In this document: positions 31,730 to 43,838 of the stretch, one piece after another | How positions within the stretch are numbered: the first letter of the stretch is position 1 | Layout: each line of letters begins with the position of its first letter | DNA from: Chloroflexota bacterium | GTDB lineage: Bacteria > Chloroflexota > Anaerolineae > Caldilineales > Caldilineaceae | Length of the DNA stretch: 45,000 nt | Direction: 5' to 3' | NCBI GenBank assembly: GCA_003451595.1 | Contig: DMDA01000085.1 | Location: 58,003-103,002, forward strand | Notes under the pieces: generated by a model | Seen by the model: the letters and a program-made list of their open reading frames with translations, nothing else | Databases searched by the model: none | Told to the model about the DNA's origin: nothing | Program-made: the position numbers and the translations under genes

Positions 31730-32095
31730 TTAGAACAAACCTGGCGGCAGCCCCATCCCACCGGTCAGGCTGCCCATGCGTTCTTCCTCAAGCTGTTTGA
31801 CCCGCGCCAATGCATCGTTGAAGGCTGCCAGTAGCAGGTCTTGCAGCATCTCCACATCCTCAGGATCGACAACTTCTGGCTTGATGGTGACACTCTTGAA
31901 TTCGCGGGCGCCAGTGACCACCACGCTGATGGCGCCACCACCAGCCGTGACGGTGATCTCCTCATTCGCCAACGCTGCCTGCGCCTTTTCCATCTCGGCC
32001 TGGAGCTTTTGCACTTGCGACATCAGGCTGCCCATGTTGGGCATCCCGCCGCCAAAGCCCCGTCCACCGCCGCCAAAGCCTTGTTTCTTGCTCAT
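31730..32095 (-). CDS. YbaB/EbfC-family nucleoid-associated protein
   Basis: The 121-residue protein has a Gly/Met-rich N-terminal tail (GFGGGGRGFGGGMPNMG) and then the YbaB core. The core has a helix (SQVQKLQAEMEKAQAAL), the sheet (ITVTAGGGAISVVVTGA) and a final helix with DLLLAAFNDALARVKQLEEE. The family forms dimers that bind DNA without strong sequence preference. It sits between dnaX and recR in the usual order. The start is an ATG at 32095. Confidence 0.95.
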   Translation of the reverse strand: MSKKQGFGGGGRGFGGGMPNMGSLMSQVQKLQAEMEKAQAALANEEITVTAGGGAISVVVTGAREFKSVTIKPEVVDPEDVEMLQDLLLAAFNDALARVKQLEEERMGSLTGGMGLPPGLF

Positions 32096-32200
32096 CTTCT
32101 TATATCCTTTTCTACTACAGAATGCATGGGGCGGCTGTCCCGGTCATGGCGTTAACCCGTGCCTGCTTTTTGGGACAGTGCGCCCATTGTGACGCGTGAT

Positions 32201-33856
<1,656 letters not shown>

Positions 33857-33862
33857 GGGGCA

Positions 33863-33891
33863 AGTGTACCACCGAACCAGGCGGGCGGCAA
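33863..33891 (-). promoter_or_regulatory. Candidate leaderless promoter of dnaX
   Basis: On the minus strand TTGCCG (33891-33886), a 17-bp spacer and TACACT (33868-33863) end only 6 nt before the dnaX ATG. No Shine-Dalgarno sequence lies between. Transcription would begin at or next to the start codon. Confidence 0.5.
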
Positions 33892-34194
33892 GGAATCGGC
33901 GAGCAGGGTCTACTGCACGTTCGGGGTCATGTTCAGGTTCACGTTTGAGGCAAAGTTTGCTTTGCAGGGCATCATTCACCACAAGAACATGTTCAGAAGC
34001 GCCCTGCTTCGTCGGTGATTCAACCGTCAGCGCATCTACGCGATTTGACGGCTGAGCGACTTTATGAGGACAATCTCTGGTCAGAAGCATGGTGCGGATG
34101 CTTGCGGTGTATGATAATCATCGATTTGCTCGATGACAATGAGATAACCGGTGTCACCAGCCAAAGCAAGCTCTGATGAAAGGAGCGCCAACCG
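33892..34194. other. Divergent spacer between dnaX and the hydrolase gene
   Basis: I see no convincing gene. It contains a small palindrome GCAAAGTTTGCTTTGC-like (about 33951-33968). A 7-bp hairpin, TCATCGA (34118-34124) with its complement (34130-34136), sits after a TATGAT box at 34110-34115 that could belong to the hydrolase promoter. No -35 is evident. Confidence 0.4.
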
Positions 34195-35034
34195 ATGCAT
34201 GTGACTGAGTGGAAGTGGCAAACGCAGGATGCACTGGAGCTGTACGCCAAAGCATGGACGCCAGATAGCCCGGCGCGTGGGCTGGTATGCCTGGTGCATG
34301 GGTTGGGCGAACACATCGGGCGCTACCAGGCCGACGCAGCCGCGCTGACCGAGGCTGGCTATATCCTGGCAGGGTTCGACCAGCGCGGTTTTGGCCAATC
34401 GGCGGGGCGCAGAGGTCATACACCCTCGCTGGATGCTTACTTCGACGACATCGGTCACTTTTTAGCCGCAACGCGTCAACGTTATCCTGGACTGCCGACC
34501 TTTCTCTACGGCCATAGCATGGGCGGCATTCTGGTGCTGGCGTACACGCCGCTGCGCCGTCCACCAGTCGTCGGCGTCATCGCCACTAGCCCAGGGCTGA
34601 AGTCGAGCATCGAGGCGCAGAAGGCGAAGGTGCTCCTCGTGAAGTTGTTGGGCAGCGCCTGGCCCACGCTCACGCTGCACAGCGAGATCGATGCGCAGCT
34701 GCTGAGCCGTGATCCGCGTGTGGCGGAGGAATACGTCAACGATCCACTGGTGCATACGTCCGTCACAGCAGGCTGGGGTAAGGCGATGTTGCAGGCCGTC
34801 GCTCTTGCTTATCAGCAGGCGCCGAACTTCCCCGCGCCCTTGCTGTTGATGCATGGCGCCGATGACCAGATCGCCTATCCAGAGGGAAGTCGGCTTTACG
34901 CCGGGCTTGTCCCCAAAGAGAAGCTCACCTTTCAGGAGTGGGCAGGTTTCAAGCATGAGCTGCACACCGACAGCGAGAAAGCAGCGGTCTTTGCTGCCAT
35001 GACAACGTGGCTGAATGAACACGTCGTGCTATAA
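34195..35034 (+). CDS. Alpha/beta hydrolase, monoacylglycerol lipase/lysophospholipase-like
   Basis: The 279-residue serine hydrolase has an oxyanion motif VHGLGEH (34-40), FDQRGFGQSAGRRG, the nucleophile elbow GHSMGG (Ser108), an acidic residue in HGADDQIAY (Asp223/224) and a catalytic His in FKHELH (His254 or His257). This pattern is typical of the bacterial monoglyceride lipase group (Hydrolase_4). No signal peptide is present, so it is likely cytoplasmic. The ATG at 34195 follows AAAGGAG. The epimerase gene starts 8 bp later, but it may have its own promoter overlapping this stop codon. Confidence 0.93.
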   Translation: MHVTEWKWQTQDALELYAKAWTPDSPARGLVCLVHGLGEHIGRYQADAAALTEAGYILAGFDQRGFGQSAGRRGHTPSLDAYFDDIGHFLAATRQRYPGLPTFLYGHSMGGILVLAYTPLRRPPVVGVIATSPGLKSSIEAQKAKVLLVKLLGSAWPTLTLHSEIDAQLLSRDPRVAEEYVNDPLVHTSVTAGWGKAMLQAVALAYQQAPNFPAPLLLMHGADDQIAYPEGSRLYAGLVPKEKLTFQEWAGFKHELHTDSEKAAVFAAMTTWLNEHVVL

Positions 35035-35035
35035 T
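35030..35035 (+). promoter_or_regulatory. TATAAT box directly before the epimerase gene
   Basis: A perfect -10 hexamer spans the hydrolase stop codon and ends 7 nt before the next ATG at 35043, which has no ribosome site. It suggests a leaderless transcript for the sugar-nucleotide genes. The -35 region is weak (GTGGCT at 17-bp spacing). Confidence 0.45.
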
Positions 35036-35042
35036 CGCTGCT

Positions 35043-36041
35043 ATGCACTATCTTGAGCAATACCCCGGCCAGAATGTCCTGATCACGGGTGGTCTCGGCT
35101 TCATCGGCGCTAACCTGGCGCGCCGGCTCGTCGATCTCGGCGCCCACGTGACAGTGGTAGACTCGTTGATCCCTGATTACGGCGGCAACCTGTTCAATAT
35201 TGCCGGCTACGAAGGGCGCCTGCGCGTCAACATCGCTGACGTGCGCGACCCTTACTCGATGCGTGCGCTCGTCGCAGGTCAGGATGTGCTCTTCAACCTG
35301 GCCGGTCAGGTCAGCCACATGGACTCAATGACCGACCCCTTCACCGACCTGGAGATTAACACACGCAGCCAGCTTTCGATTCTCGAAGCATGTCGCCAGG
35401 TCAACCCGACCATCAAAGTCGTCTACGCCGGCACGCGGCAACAATACGGCAAGCCTCGTTACCTGCCTCTGGACGAAGATCACATTCAGGCGCCGACCGA
35501 TGTCAACGGCGTCAACAAGTTGGCGGGCGAGTGGTATCACATCGTCTACCACACTGCCTACGGGCTGCGCACCACCTCGCTGCGGCTGACCAACACCTAC
35601 GGCCCGCGCCAGCTCATCAAACACAACCGGCAGGGCTTCATCGGTTGGTTCGTCCGGCTGGCGCTCGAAGGCAAGCCGATTCAGCTTTATGGGGATGGGC
35701 AGCAGTTGCGCGACCTTACCTATGTGGACGATGTGGTTGATGCCTTTCTGCGCGCAGGCGTCAACGACCACGCCAACGGCGCCGTCTTCAACCTGGGCGG
35801 CGCGGCGCCGATCAGCCTACTCGAACTGGCGACGCTGATCGTCGCGATCGCCGGGCGCGGCAGCGTCGAGTTGGTTCCCTGGCCGGAAGAGCGCAAGAAA
35901 ATTGACATTGGCGATGTCTACTCCAGCCATGCACGTATCAGCGCTGTGTTGGGCTGGCAGCCGACAACACCCTTGCAGGTCGGCTTGACGCAGATGATCG
36001 ATTACTACATGCGCCATTTCGACAAATATGTGACGCCATGA
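35043..36041 (+). CDS. NAD-dependent epimerase/dehydratase-family protein with Asn at the catalytic Tyr site
   Basis: The 332-residue extended SDR has cofactor motif TGGLGFIG (15-22) and Asp40 for NAD, and a sugar-nucleotide domain with SLRLTNTYGPRQ and DGQQLRDLTYVDDVVDAF. In the usual Tyr-x-x-x-Lys position the sequence reads Asn155-Gly-Val-Asn-Lys159 (DVNGVNK), with Thr131 upstream. Either the chemistry differs from standard UDP-sugar 4-epimerases or another residue serves as acid/base. The pairing with an overlapping DegT-type aminotransferase points to synthesis of an amino sugar for a surface glycan. The exact sugar nucleotide cannot be named. Confidence 0.9.
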   Translation: MHYLEQYPGQNVLITGGLGFIGANLARRLVDLGAHVTVVDSLIPDYGGNLFNIAGYEGRLRVNIADVRDPYSMRALVAGQDVLFNLAGQVSHMDSMTDPFTDLEINTRSQLSILEACRQVNPTIKVVYAGTRQQYGKPRYLPLDEDHIQAPTDVNGVNKLAGEWYHIVYHTAYGLRTTSLRLTNTYGPRQLIKHNRQGFIGWFVRLALEGKPIQLYGDGQQLRDLTYVDDVVDAFLRAGVNDHANGAVFNLGGAAPISLLELATLIVAIAGRGSVELVPWPEERKKIDIGDVYSSHARISAVLGWQPTTPLQVGLTQMIDYYMRHFDKYVTP

Positions 36042-37150
36042 ATATTCCCTTCAACGAGCTGCGCTCCAATTATCTGGCGCAGCAGCAGGAGATCGACGCC
36101 GCAGTCCACCACGTACTGGCGAGCGGCTGGTACATCCTCGGACGCGAGAGCGCAGCGTTTGAGGCGGAATTTGCCGCCTACTGCGGAGCCACGGGCTGTG
36201 TCGGCGTCAATTCCGGCACCGACGCGCTCTACCTGGCGTTACGGGCGTGCGACATCGGCCCCGGCGACGAGGTGATCACCGTGGCGCACACGGCTGTGGC
36301 GACGGTGGCCGCCATCCGCATGACCGGCGCCACCCCCGTGTTGGTGGACATCGACCCCGACACTTACACAATGGCGCCGGCGGCGCTGGCAGCCGCGTTG
36401 ACGCCAGCAACGCGCGCTGTGATTCCCGTCCATCTCTACGGCCATCCAGCGGACATGGACGCCATCTGCGCCGTTGCACGCGAATGCTTTGTCATCGAAG
36501 ATTGTGCGCAGGCGCACGGGGCGCGCTACAAAGGCCAGCCGGTCGGCAGTTTTGGCGACCTGGCTTGCTACTCCTTCTACCCAACCAAGAATCTGGGTGC
36601 ATTGGGCGATGGCGGTGCCGTCACCAGCAACGATCCAGAATTGCTCGCCAAGGTGCGTCTGCTGCGCGAGTATGGCTGGACGCCCAACGCGCGCTACGTC
36701 TCACAGGTTGAGGGTGTCAACAGCCGGCTCGATGAGCTGCAGGCGGCCATTTTGCGCGTGCGGCTGCGCCACCTGGACGCCGACAACGCTGCACGCCGGC
36801 GACTGGCCGCCTTGTACAACGCGCTGCTGCCTGCAGCGATCAAGCGCCCCGTCGAACAGCCGGAGTCGCGCCACGTCTACCACCTCTACGTGATTCAACA
36901 TGCCGATCGCGATGGCTTGCGCACCCGTTTGGCAGAGCAAGGGATCGGCGCAGCCATTCACTACCCTGTGCCTGTCCATTTGCAACCGGCGTATCAAGCC
37001 GGTCAGGTGCGCTGCCACCCGTTGCCCGTGACGGAACAAGCGGCGCGTGAAGTGCTCTCCCTACCGATGTATCCAGCGCTGACCGAGGCGCAGGTGCGCA
37101 TGGTCGCCGCCGCCGTCACCAATGCGCTGACAGCAGCCCCACACCCGTGA
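36038..37150 (+). CDS. DegT/DnrJ/EryC1/StrS-family sugar aminotransferase
   Basis: The 370-residue PLP enzyme has GVNSGTDALYLALRA (57-71), the aspartate and glutamine of IEDCAQAHGA (153-162) and the Schiff-base Lys184 in FYPTKNLGALGDGG. The NSRLDELQAAIL segment is also typical. Such enzymes install an amino group on a 3- or 4-keto-deoxy nucleotide sugar with glutamate as donor. The start overlaps the epimerase stop by 4 bp (ATGA), which suggests the keto sugar comes from that protein. No acetyltransferase or glycosyltransferase follows; a large membrane protein does. Confidence 0.94.
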   Translation: MNIPFNELRSNYLAQQQEIDAAVHHVLASGWYILGRESAAFEAEFAAYCGATGCVGVNSGTDALYLALRACDIGPGDEVITVAHTAVATVAAIRMTGATPVLVDIDPDTYTMAPAALAAALTPATRAVIPVHLYGHPADMDAICAVARECFVIEDCAQAHGARYKGQPVGSFGDLACYSFYPTKNLGALGDGGAVTSNDPELLAKVRLLREYGWTPNARYVSQVEGVNSRLDELQAAILRVRLRHLDADNAARRRLAALYNALLPAAIKRPVEQPESRHVYHLYVIQHADRDGLRTRLAEQGIGAAIHYPVPVHLQPAYQAGQVRCHPLPVTEQAAREVLSLPMYPALTEAQVRMVAAAVTNALTAAPHP

Positions 37151-37202
37151 TGACACTCACGTACGTTGTGCATCGCCACATTTGTACATAAACTTGATCC
37201 TT

Positions 37203-39917
37203 ATGGCGAGCCTCTCACCATCTCCATCAGCCAGCATCGCGCCAACCCATTGGCGTCGCCGTTGGCGCGACCCTTACCTCTGGGCGCTGTTGATAGTGGC
37301 GACTGTCTACGCCATCATCTTCACCCGGCTGGCCTGGGAATATCACGCCGGGATGCGCACCCATCGCGCGGACCTGGGGCAGATCGATCAGGCGGTGTGG
37401 AACAGTAGTCGCGGTCGCTGGCTGGCGCAGACTGACAACGGCTTCGAGGCGACGCGCCTCACCGACCATGTTGAGCCAATCCTGGTCTTGATCAGCCCGA
37501 TTTACTGGCTTTGGGATGATGTGCGGGCGCTGCTGTTGCTACAAGTGTTGGCGGTGACAGCGGGCGTACTCCCGCTCTACTTCCTCACCTTGCATCTATG
37601 CGAGCAGTTGCTGTCGCCCCGCGCCCGTCAACAGGTCTGGCGGATGGAGCCGCTGCAGGCGCTGGCGCGTCCGCTGGCGTTTGCCCTCGGCGCAGCCTAC
37701 TTGTTGGCGCCGCAACTGCAATCGGCGCTGCTGACCGAGTTCCACGCCGCACCGCTTGCTGTCCCACTGCTGCTGTGGGCGTTCTGGGCCGTTGCCGTGC
37801 GCCGGTGGGGGCAATTCGTGGTTGCAGCGTTGCTGCTCGCCGCCGTGAAAGAGGAAATGGCGCTGCTCGCCGCCGGTCTTGGCGCGTGGGCAATGTGGCG
37901 GGCGTGGTGGGAGGGAGGCCAAGAGAGTTTAGGAGATGGGAGATTAGGAGATTGGATGGCTGGGCGATTGCGTCGCTCACGACGGGTGCAACCATCTCCC
38001 ATCTCCAATCGCTCCATCTCGAAATCTCCCAATCTCCCATCTTCAATCTCCCCTTTCTTTGCCGGTGCAACCGTCCTGCTGCTCAGCCTGCTTTGGTTCT
38101 ACCTCGCCACCTTTGTCATTGTACCGGCGCATGCGGCAACAGTCTATGGCGCGGCGGAGAGCGCCTACTTCCAGCGCTATGGCGCGCTGGGCGATTCCTC
38201 CGCCGACATCCTGCGCAGCATTGTCACGCGCCCCGGCCTGGTGCTGACGATCGCCGCCGAGCCGCCGCGCGTCGCCTATCTTGTTGGGCTGCTGGTGACT
38301 TTCGCCTGGCTGCCGTTGTTGGGGTTGGAGATCTTGCTGCTCTCTTTGCCGTTGCTGTTGGCGAATCTGCTCAGCGCCTACCCTGCTCAATACTACGGCG
38401 AGTTTCACTACAGCGCGCCGCTGATCGCCTACGCCGCCGTTGCCGCCGCCTATGGGGTGGGGCGGCTGTGGCGATGGCTGGCGCGGCGGTTGGAGCGGAC
38501 GTCGCCTGCGTTCCAACATCTCCCCGCACAGGATACGGCGACCATGGCAGCGGCGGCTTTGGTGCAAAATGCACGCACCGCGCTGCTACCGCTCGTCATT
38601 GCCGGACTGGCGGTCTGGGTGCTGGCCTGGGCAGTTGGCAACTATGTCCAGCATGGACGTGGGCCATGGGGCGGACGTTACGACGCGCCGATGGTTACCG
38701 CACACCATCGCCTGTTGGCGCGCTTCATCGCGCAAATCCCCGCCGATGCCGCAGTCACCGCGACAGCTGGCGTCCACCCACACGTTAGCCATCGCCGCTA
38801 TGTCTATCAATTCCCGCTTGGTCTCGCTGCACCGACGCCGCCCGCCATCCAGGCGACCTGGGCGCTGCTCGACGTGACAACCAACACCGATATGGCGCCT
38901 GGCGATCTCAAGGCACGCGTGGCGGACATGCTGGCCGACGACTGGGGCGTGGTCGACGCGGCGGACGGCTTCTTGTTGCTGGCGCAAGGACAGGGTGGCA
39001 AGACAATTCCCGACGCCTTCTTCACTTTCACCCGTATCGCCCAGGGAGATGCGCCGGACGCACCGCTGGAGCTTACTGCGATCGCTGCCGATGATTGGTC
39101 GCGCTGGCGACAAACCCGGCTGGCCTTCGAATGGCGCGTCGGGGATGGGGTCAATACAGCGCCGCCCTGGATCGAGATCGTAACGCCACAGCAGGAGGTG
39201 CTCGTCACGCTCAACACGGCGGCGCCGCCAGCGCTGGTCTGGCTGCCGCCGGAAGCCTGGCAACCAGGGGATAGCGTGCGCGTCACGACGCTGCCGTTGC
39301 ACCTGCCGCGCACCTTTGCCGTACGCGCCGCTGGCCGTGACGGGCAACCCGCCGCCATCTTCCATCGCCAAGCCGACGGTGTGCTCAACAAGCTGCCGGA
39401 CGATCTCGGCGCGGCGCCCGATCTGGGCGAGGCGTTGACCACAGCCGGACTTGGCCCGCTCATCACAGCGACAGGCGAGGTCCACTTTGCCGATGGCGAA
39501 ACGGCGCCCCTGCGCGTGTGGGTGGAAACTCGTGCTGGCTGGCCCGGTGATCCGCGTAATCTATGGATACAGTGGGGTATGGCGACGTGGCCACCGCACT
39601 TGTCGGCATTTGTGCATCTGCGGCGCAATGGCGAGACAGTGGCGCAGGCGGATGGTGCTCCGGCGTTCTGGCGCCAGCCGCCGCATACAGAGGCCGGCGC
39701 CGCCATCCTCAACGATTGGCGTCAGGTGCTGATCCCGGCGGATGCGCCGACTGACGGCGCATGGACGCTGGCGGTAGGGTTGTACGATCCGCAAAGCGGC
39801 CAGCGCGTGCCGTTAGCAGACGGCGACGAGCTGGTGATCCCACTGCCTGCGCCCGTCCCTCCCCCTATTGCCGATCAGGCTTGCGCCCTGATCCCGGCGA
39901 CGTGCGCCAGCAGATGA
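37203..39917 (+). CDS. DUF2079-family integral membrane protein
   Basis: The 904-residue protein has a hydrophobic N-terminal two-thirds with about ten or more membrane helices and the DUF2079 opening region: LAWEYHAG, ADLGQIDQAVWNSSRGR, TDHVEPIL and ISPIYWLWDD. A large soluble, probably exported C-terminal part (about 590-900) has several Trp-rich beta segments. The ATG at 37203 is preferred; a TTG at 37182 is in frame and neither has a clear ribosome site. Between helices, residues about 237-283 are a Ser/Pro/Arg-rich insertion encoded by GGAGATTG-type repeats (37921-38053) that keeps the frame. The function of the family is unknown; a glycosyltransferase-like membrane role is sometimes suspected. 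Confidence 0.88.
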   Translation: MASLSPSPSASIAPTHWRRRWRDPYLWALLIVATVYAIIFTRLAWEYHAGMRTHRADLGQIDQAVWNSSRGRWLAQTDNGFEATRLTDHVEPILVLISPIYWLWDDVRALLLLQVLAVTAGVLPLYFLTLHLCEQLLSPRARQQVWRMEPLQALARPLAFALGAAYLLAPQLQSALLTEFHAAPLAVPLLLWAFWAVAVRRWGQFVVAALLLAAVKEEMALLAAGLGAWAMWRAWWEGGQESLGDGRLGDWMAGRLRRSRRVQPSPISNRSISKSPNLPSSISPFFAGATVLLLSLLWFYLATFVIVPAHAATVYGAAESAYFQRYGALGDSSADILRSIVTRPGLVLTIAAEPPRVAYLVGLLVTFAWLPLLGLEILLLSLPLLLANLLSAYPAQYYGEFHYSAPLIAYAAVAAAYGVGRLWRWLARRLERTSPAFQHLPAQDTATMAAAALVQNARTALLPLVIAGLAVWVLAWAVGNYVQHGRGPWGGRYDAPMVTAHHRLLARFIAQIPADAAVTATAGVHPHVSHRRYVYQFPLGLAAPTPPAIQATWALLDVTTNTDMAPGDLKARVADMLADDWGVVDAADGFLLLAQGQGGKTIPDAFFTFTRIAQGDAPDAPLELTAIAADDWSRWRQTRLAFEWRVGDGVNTAPPWIEIVTPQQEVLVTLNTAAPPALVWLPPEAWQPGDSVRVTTLPLHLPRTFAVRAAGRDGQPAAIFHRQADGVLNKLPDDLGAAPDLGEALTTAGLGPLITATGEVHFADGETAPLRVWVETRAGWPGDPRNLWIQWGMATWPPHLSAFVHLRRNGETVAQADGAPAFWRQPPHTEAGAAILNDWRQVLIPADAPTDGAWTLAVGLYDPQSGQRVPLADGDELVIPLPAPVPPPIADQACALIPATCASR
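37921..38053. repeat. In-frame low-complexity inverted repeat inside the DUF2079 gene
   Basis: The left part is built of GGAGATT/GGAGATGG units and the right part of their complement. A 13-mer GGAGATGGGAGAT (37932-37944) is exactly complementary to 37994-38006. The composition is unlike the surrounding coding sequence. The same units occur in the spacer at 1469-1512. Confidence 0.75.
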
Positions 39918-39952
39918 CATCTGATAGACAACACAAATAGACTTTGCTCATT

Positions 39953-39979
39953 TTCCCGGAAGCTCTGAGCTTCCGGGAA
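39953..39979. repeat. Dispersed palindrome family B, copy 2
   Basis: This perfect 27-nt palindrome (arm TTCCCGGAAGCTC, central T at 39966) lies 35 nt after the DUF2079 stop codon. It is in the 123-bp spacer convergent with the NAD synthetase gene, where it could serve as a two-way transcript end. Confidence 0.85.
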
Positions 39980-40040
39980 GATATCGGATGTACGATGTTT
40001 GATTGTGCTATCTATGAGGTGTGACGCTTCAGGTGTGGCC

Positions 40041-42014
<1,974 letters not shown>

Positions 42015-42052
42015 GTTTGTACATCCTTTCTGGCGTTGGTTGATTGTTGTCC

Positions 42053-42058
42053 ATTATA
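42053..42058 (-). promoter_or_regulatory. -10 box of the NAD synthetase promoter
   Basis: A perfect TATAAT on the minus strand lies about 39 nt before the GTG start. The -35 region at 17-bp spacing (GTGTGT) is poor, so the promoter may depend on an activator. Confidence 0.5.
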
Positions 42059-42093
42059 GCCGCAATATACAGAAAACACACTTTTTAGCGAGT

Positions 42094-42121
42094 TTGCTCA
42101 TTGGGCGAATGGTTGTAGAAT
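42094..42121 (+). promoter_or_regulatory. Promoter of the tctCBA operon
   Basis: TTGCTC (42094-42099), a 16-bp spacer and TAGAAT (42116-42121) read toward tctC. The -10 is embedded in TGTAGAATAGCGT, identical to 22742-22754 in front of the dehydrogenase operon. Confidence 0.55.
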
Positions 42122-42194
42122 AGCGTTGCCCACAAATAACCAGACAGTAAGTGCAAAAACGCATAAGTGATTCACCATCTGTACAGGAGGTTTC

Positions 42195-43301
42195 ATGCGA
42201 CGAGTATGTACATTGCCCTTGATGGCATGGATAAGTTTGCTTGTAACCAGCATCTTGTTGGCCGGTTGCACTACGATGCCGGCAGCACCCGTCCCAGTGG
42301 AAGAAGCCGCCGCCACCGAAGTTGCCACCGAAGTCGCCACTGGCGAAGGCGCTGCACCAGCCACCGCCGCTGGTGCAGCGTTGGCGCCCACAGCTGGCGG
42401 TTTTCCTAGCAAGGCGATCCAGATCATGGCCCCGGCTAATCCTGGCGGTGGCTGGGATACCACTGCGCGTCTGTTGGCGCAGACGCTCACTGAATCGGGA
42501 ATTAGCCCTGTGCCGGTCGAAGTCTTCAATGTGCCTGGTGCTGGCGGTACAATCGGCCTGGCGCAACTGGTGTCACAGAATGCGGGGGACCCATATACAT
42601 TGATGATGATGGGGCGTGTGATGGTTGGCTCGATCCTGACCAATCAGTCGCCTGTCACCCTGGCTGAGACGACGCCGCTGGCGCGTCTCACCGCCGAATA
42701 TGAAATCATCGTTGTACCGAAGGACTCGCCGTATCAAACGATGGAGGAGCTGGTGGCGGCGTTCCAGGCGAATCCTAAGAGCATTGCCTGGGCGGGCGGC
42801 TCAGCGGGTGGCACCGATCATATCCTGGTTGGACAGATTGCCAAAGCAGTTGGGGTGGCGCCGGAAGGCGTGAACTATATCGCCTATAGCGGCGGCGGCG
42901 AGGCAGCGGCGGCAATTTTGGGCGGTCAGGTAGCGGCTGGCGTGAGCGGCGTCGGCGAATGGACTGACTTTATTGCGTCTGGCGAGATGCGGCCGCTGGC
43001 TGTCTCCAGCGCCGATCGGCTGGAGGCGTTGCCTGACGTGCCGACGTTGACCGAGAGCGGCGTCGACGTCGTCTTGCTCAATTGGCGCGGCGTAGTTGGC
43101 CCGCCGAACCTGAGCGAGGAGGATAAGGCATGGTTGATCAACGCACTGACGGCAGCGACCGAGTCCGCCCAGTGGCAGGAAATTCTGGCTACGAATGGTT
43201 GGGACAACGTATTCCAGACCGGTGATGATTTTGCTGCTACATTGGCCGAGGACAATGCAACGATTTCGGCAGTGTTGAAAGAGATCGGTCTGATTGAGTA
43301 A
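42195..43301 (+). CDS. tctC: Tripartite tricarboxylate transporter substrate-binding lipoprotein (TctC)
   Basis: The 368-residue precursor has a lipobox (LAGC, Cys25) and an Ala/Thr-rich linker (about 30-68). The Bug/TctC fold follows, with IQIMAPANPGGGWDTTAR near residues 75-92 and NVPGAGGTIGLAQL. The ATG at 42195 follows ACAGGAGG. Members bind carboxylates such as citrate, tartrate, aromatic acids or sugar acids. As the first gene before TctB and TctA homologues it defines the ligand of the secondary transporter. A shared promoter 13-mer with the sugar-acid-type operon hints at an organic-acid ligand, but this is speculative. Confidence 0.94.
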   Translation: MRRVCTLPLMAWISLLVTSILLAGCTTMPAAPVPVEEAAATEVATEVATGEGAAPATAAGAALAPTAGGFPSKAIQIMAPANPGGGWDTTARLLAQTLTESGISPVPVEVFNVPGAGGTIGLAQLVSQNAGDPYTLMMMGRVMVGSILTNQSPVTLAETTPLARLTAEYEIIVVPKDSPYQTMEELVAAFQANPKSIAWAGGSAGGTDHILVGQIAKAVGVAPEGVNYIAYSGGGEAAAAILGGQVAAGVSGVGEWTDFIASGEMRPLAVSSADRLEALPDVPTLTESGVDVVLLNWRGVVGPPNLSEEDKAWLINALTAATESAQWQEILATNGWDNVFQTGDDFAATLAEDNATISAVLKEIGLIE

Positions 43302-43319
43302 CCCCTCGTTTTTGGATGA

Positions 43320-43349
43320 CTTCCAGGAAGCTCTAGAGCTTCCTGGAAG
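43320..43349 (+). repeat. Dispersed palindrome family B, copy 3 (variant)
   Basis: This perfect 30-nt palindrome has arm CTTCCAGGAAGCTCT (43320-43334) and its complement (43335-43349), 18 nt after the tctC stop. Relative to copies 1 and 2 the C inside TTCCCGGAA is an A, and the paired base on the other arm changed from G to T, so pairing is retained. It separates tctC from tctB. Confidence 0.85.
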
Positions 43350-43365
43350 GTAGGACGTAGTTTTT

Positions 43366-43818
43366 ATGCGCGCAATACGCTGGGTTGCACTGGCAATCGT
43401 TTTGGTTGGTGTATTCTATCTATGGGGTGCGTTGCAGATTCGTGAATCGACCACCTATGCTGCAGTTGGCCCGCGCTTCATGCCGAACGCAATCGGCATC
43501 GGCATTATCTTGAGTGGCATTTGGCTTTTTGCCTTTCCTGGCGCGTCCCCAGCGCCGGATTCCCCGCTATCGGTGTCACTTGATTGGCTGAGCATCGGTT
43601 TGATGCTGGGAGTAGTGGCGGCCTACATTGCCATTTTTCGCATGGTGGGCTATGTGCTTGCCACAACGCTGCTACTGTGGGGGGGCGCCCAGATTTTGGG
43701 TGAACGTCGTCATCTCATGCGCGACGGCGTGATCGCGGTAGTGCTATCTGCAACGATTTATTACGCCTTTTCGCAATTATTGCGCATCAACCTGCCGCCA
43801 GGTCCGTTGGGCTTTTAG
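43366..43818 (+). CDS. tctB: Tripartite tricarboxylate transporter small membrane subunit (TctB)
   Basis: The 150-residue protein has four hydrophobic helices (about 5-24, 40-57, 75-98 and 108-140) and a Gly-Pro-Arg-Phe-Pro-like segment (VGPRFMPNAIGI) near residues 35-46, typical of TctB. It partners the large TctA permease. The ATG at 43366 has only a weak ribosome site (AGGACG), consistent with lower expression than tctC. The stop lies 20 bp before the tctA start. Confidence 0.92.
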   Translation: MRAIRWVALAIVLVGVFYLWGALQIRESTTYAAVGPRFMPNAIGIGIILSGIWLFAFPGASPAPDSPLSVSLDWLSIGLMLGVVAAYIAIFRMVGYVLATTLLLWGGAQILGERRHLMRDGVIAVVLSATIYYAFSQLLRINLPPGPLGF

Positions 43819-43838
43819 CCATCAAGGAGAAACATCGC

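Noticed and set aside
33857..34090. Extended N-terminus of dnaX back to 34090
   Set aside because: The conserved gamma/tau start is at 33856, and the extra residues have no similarity to the family and cross the predicted promoter.
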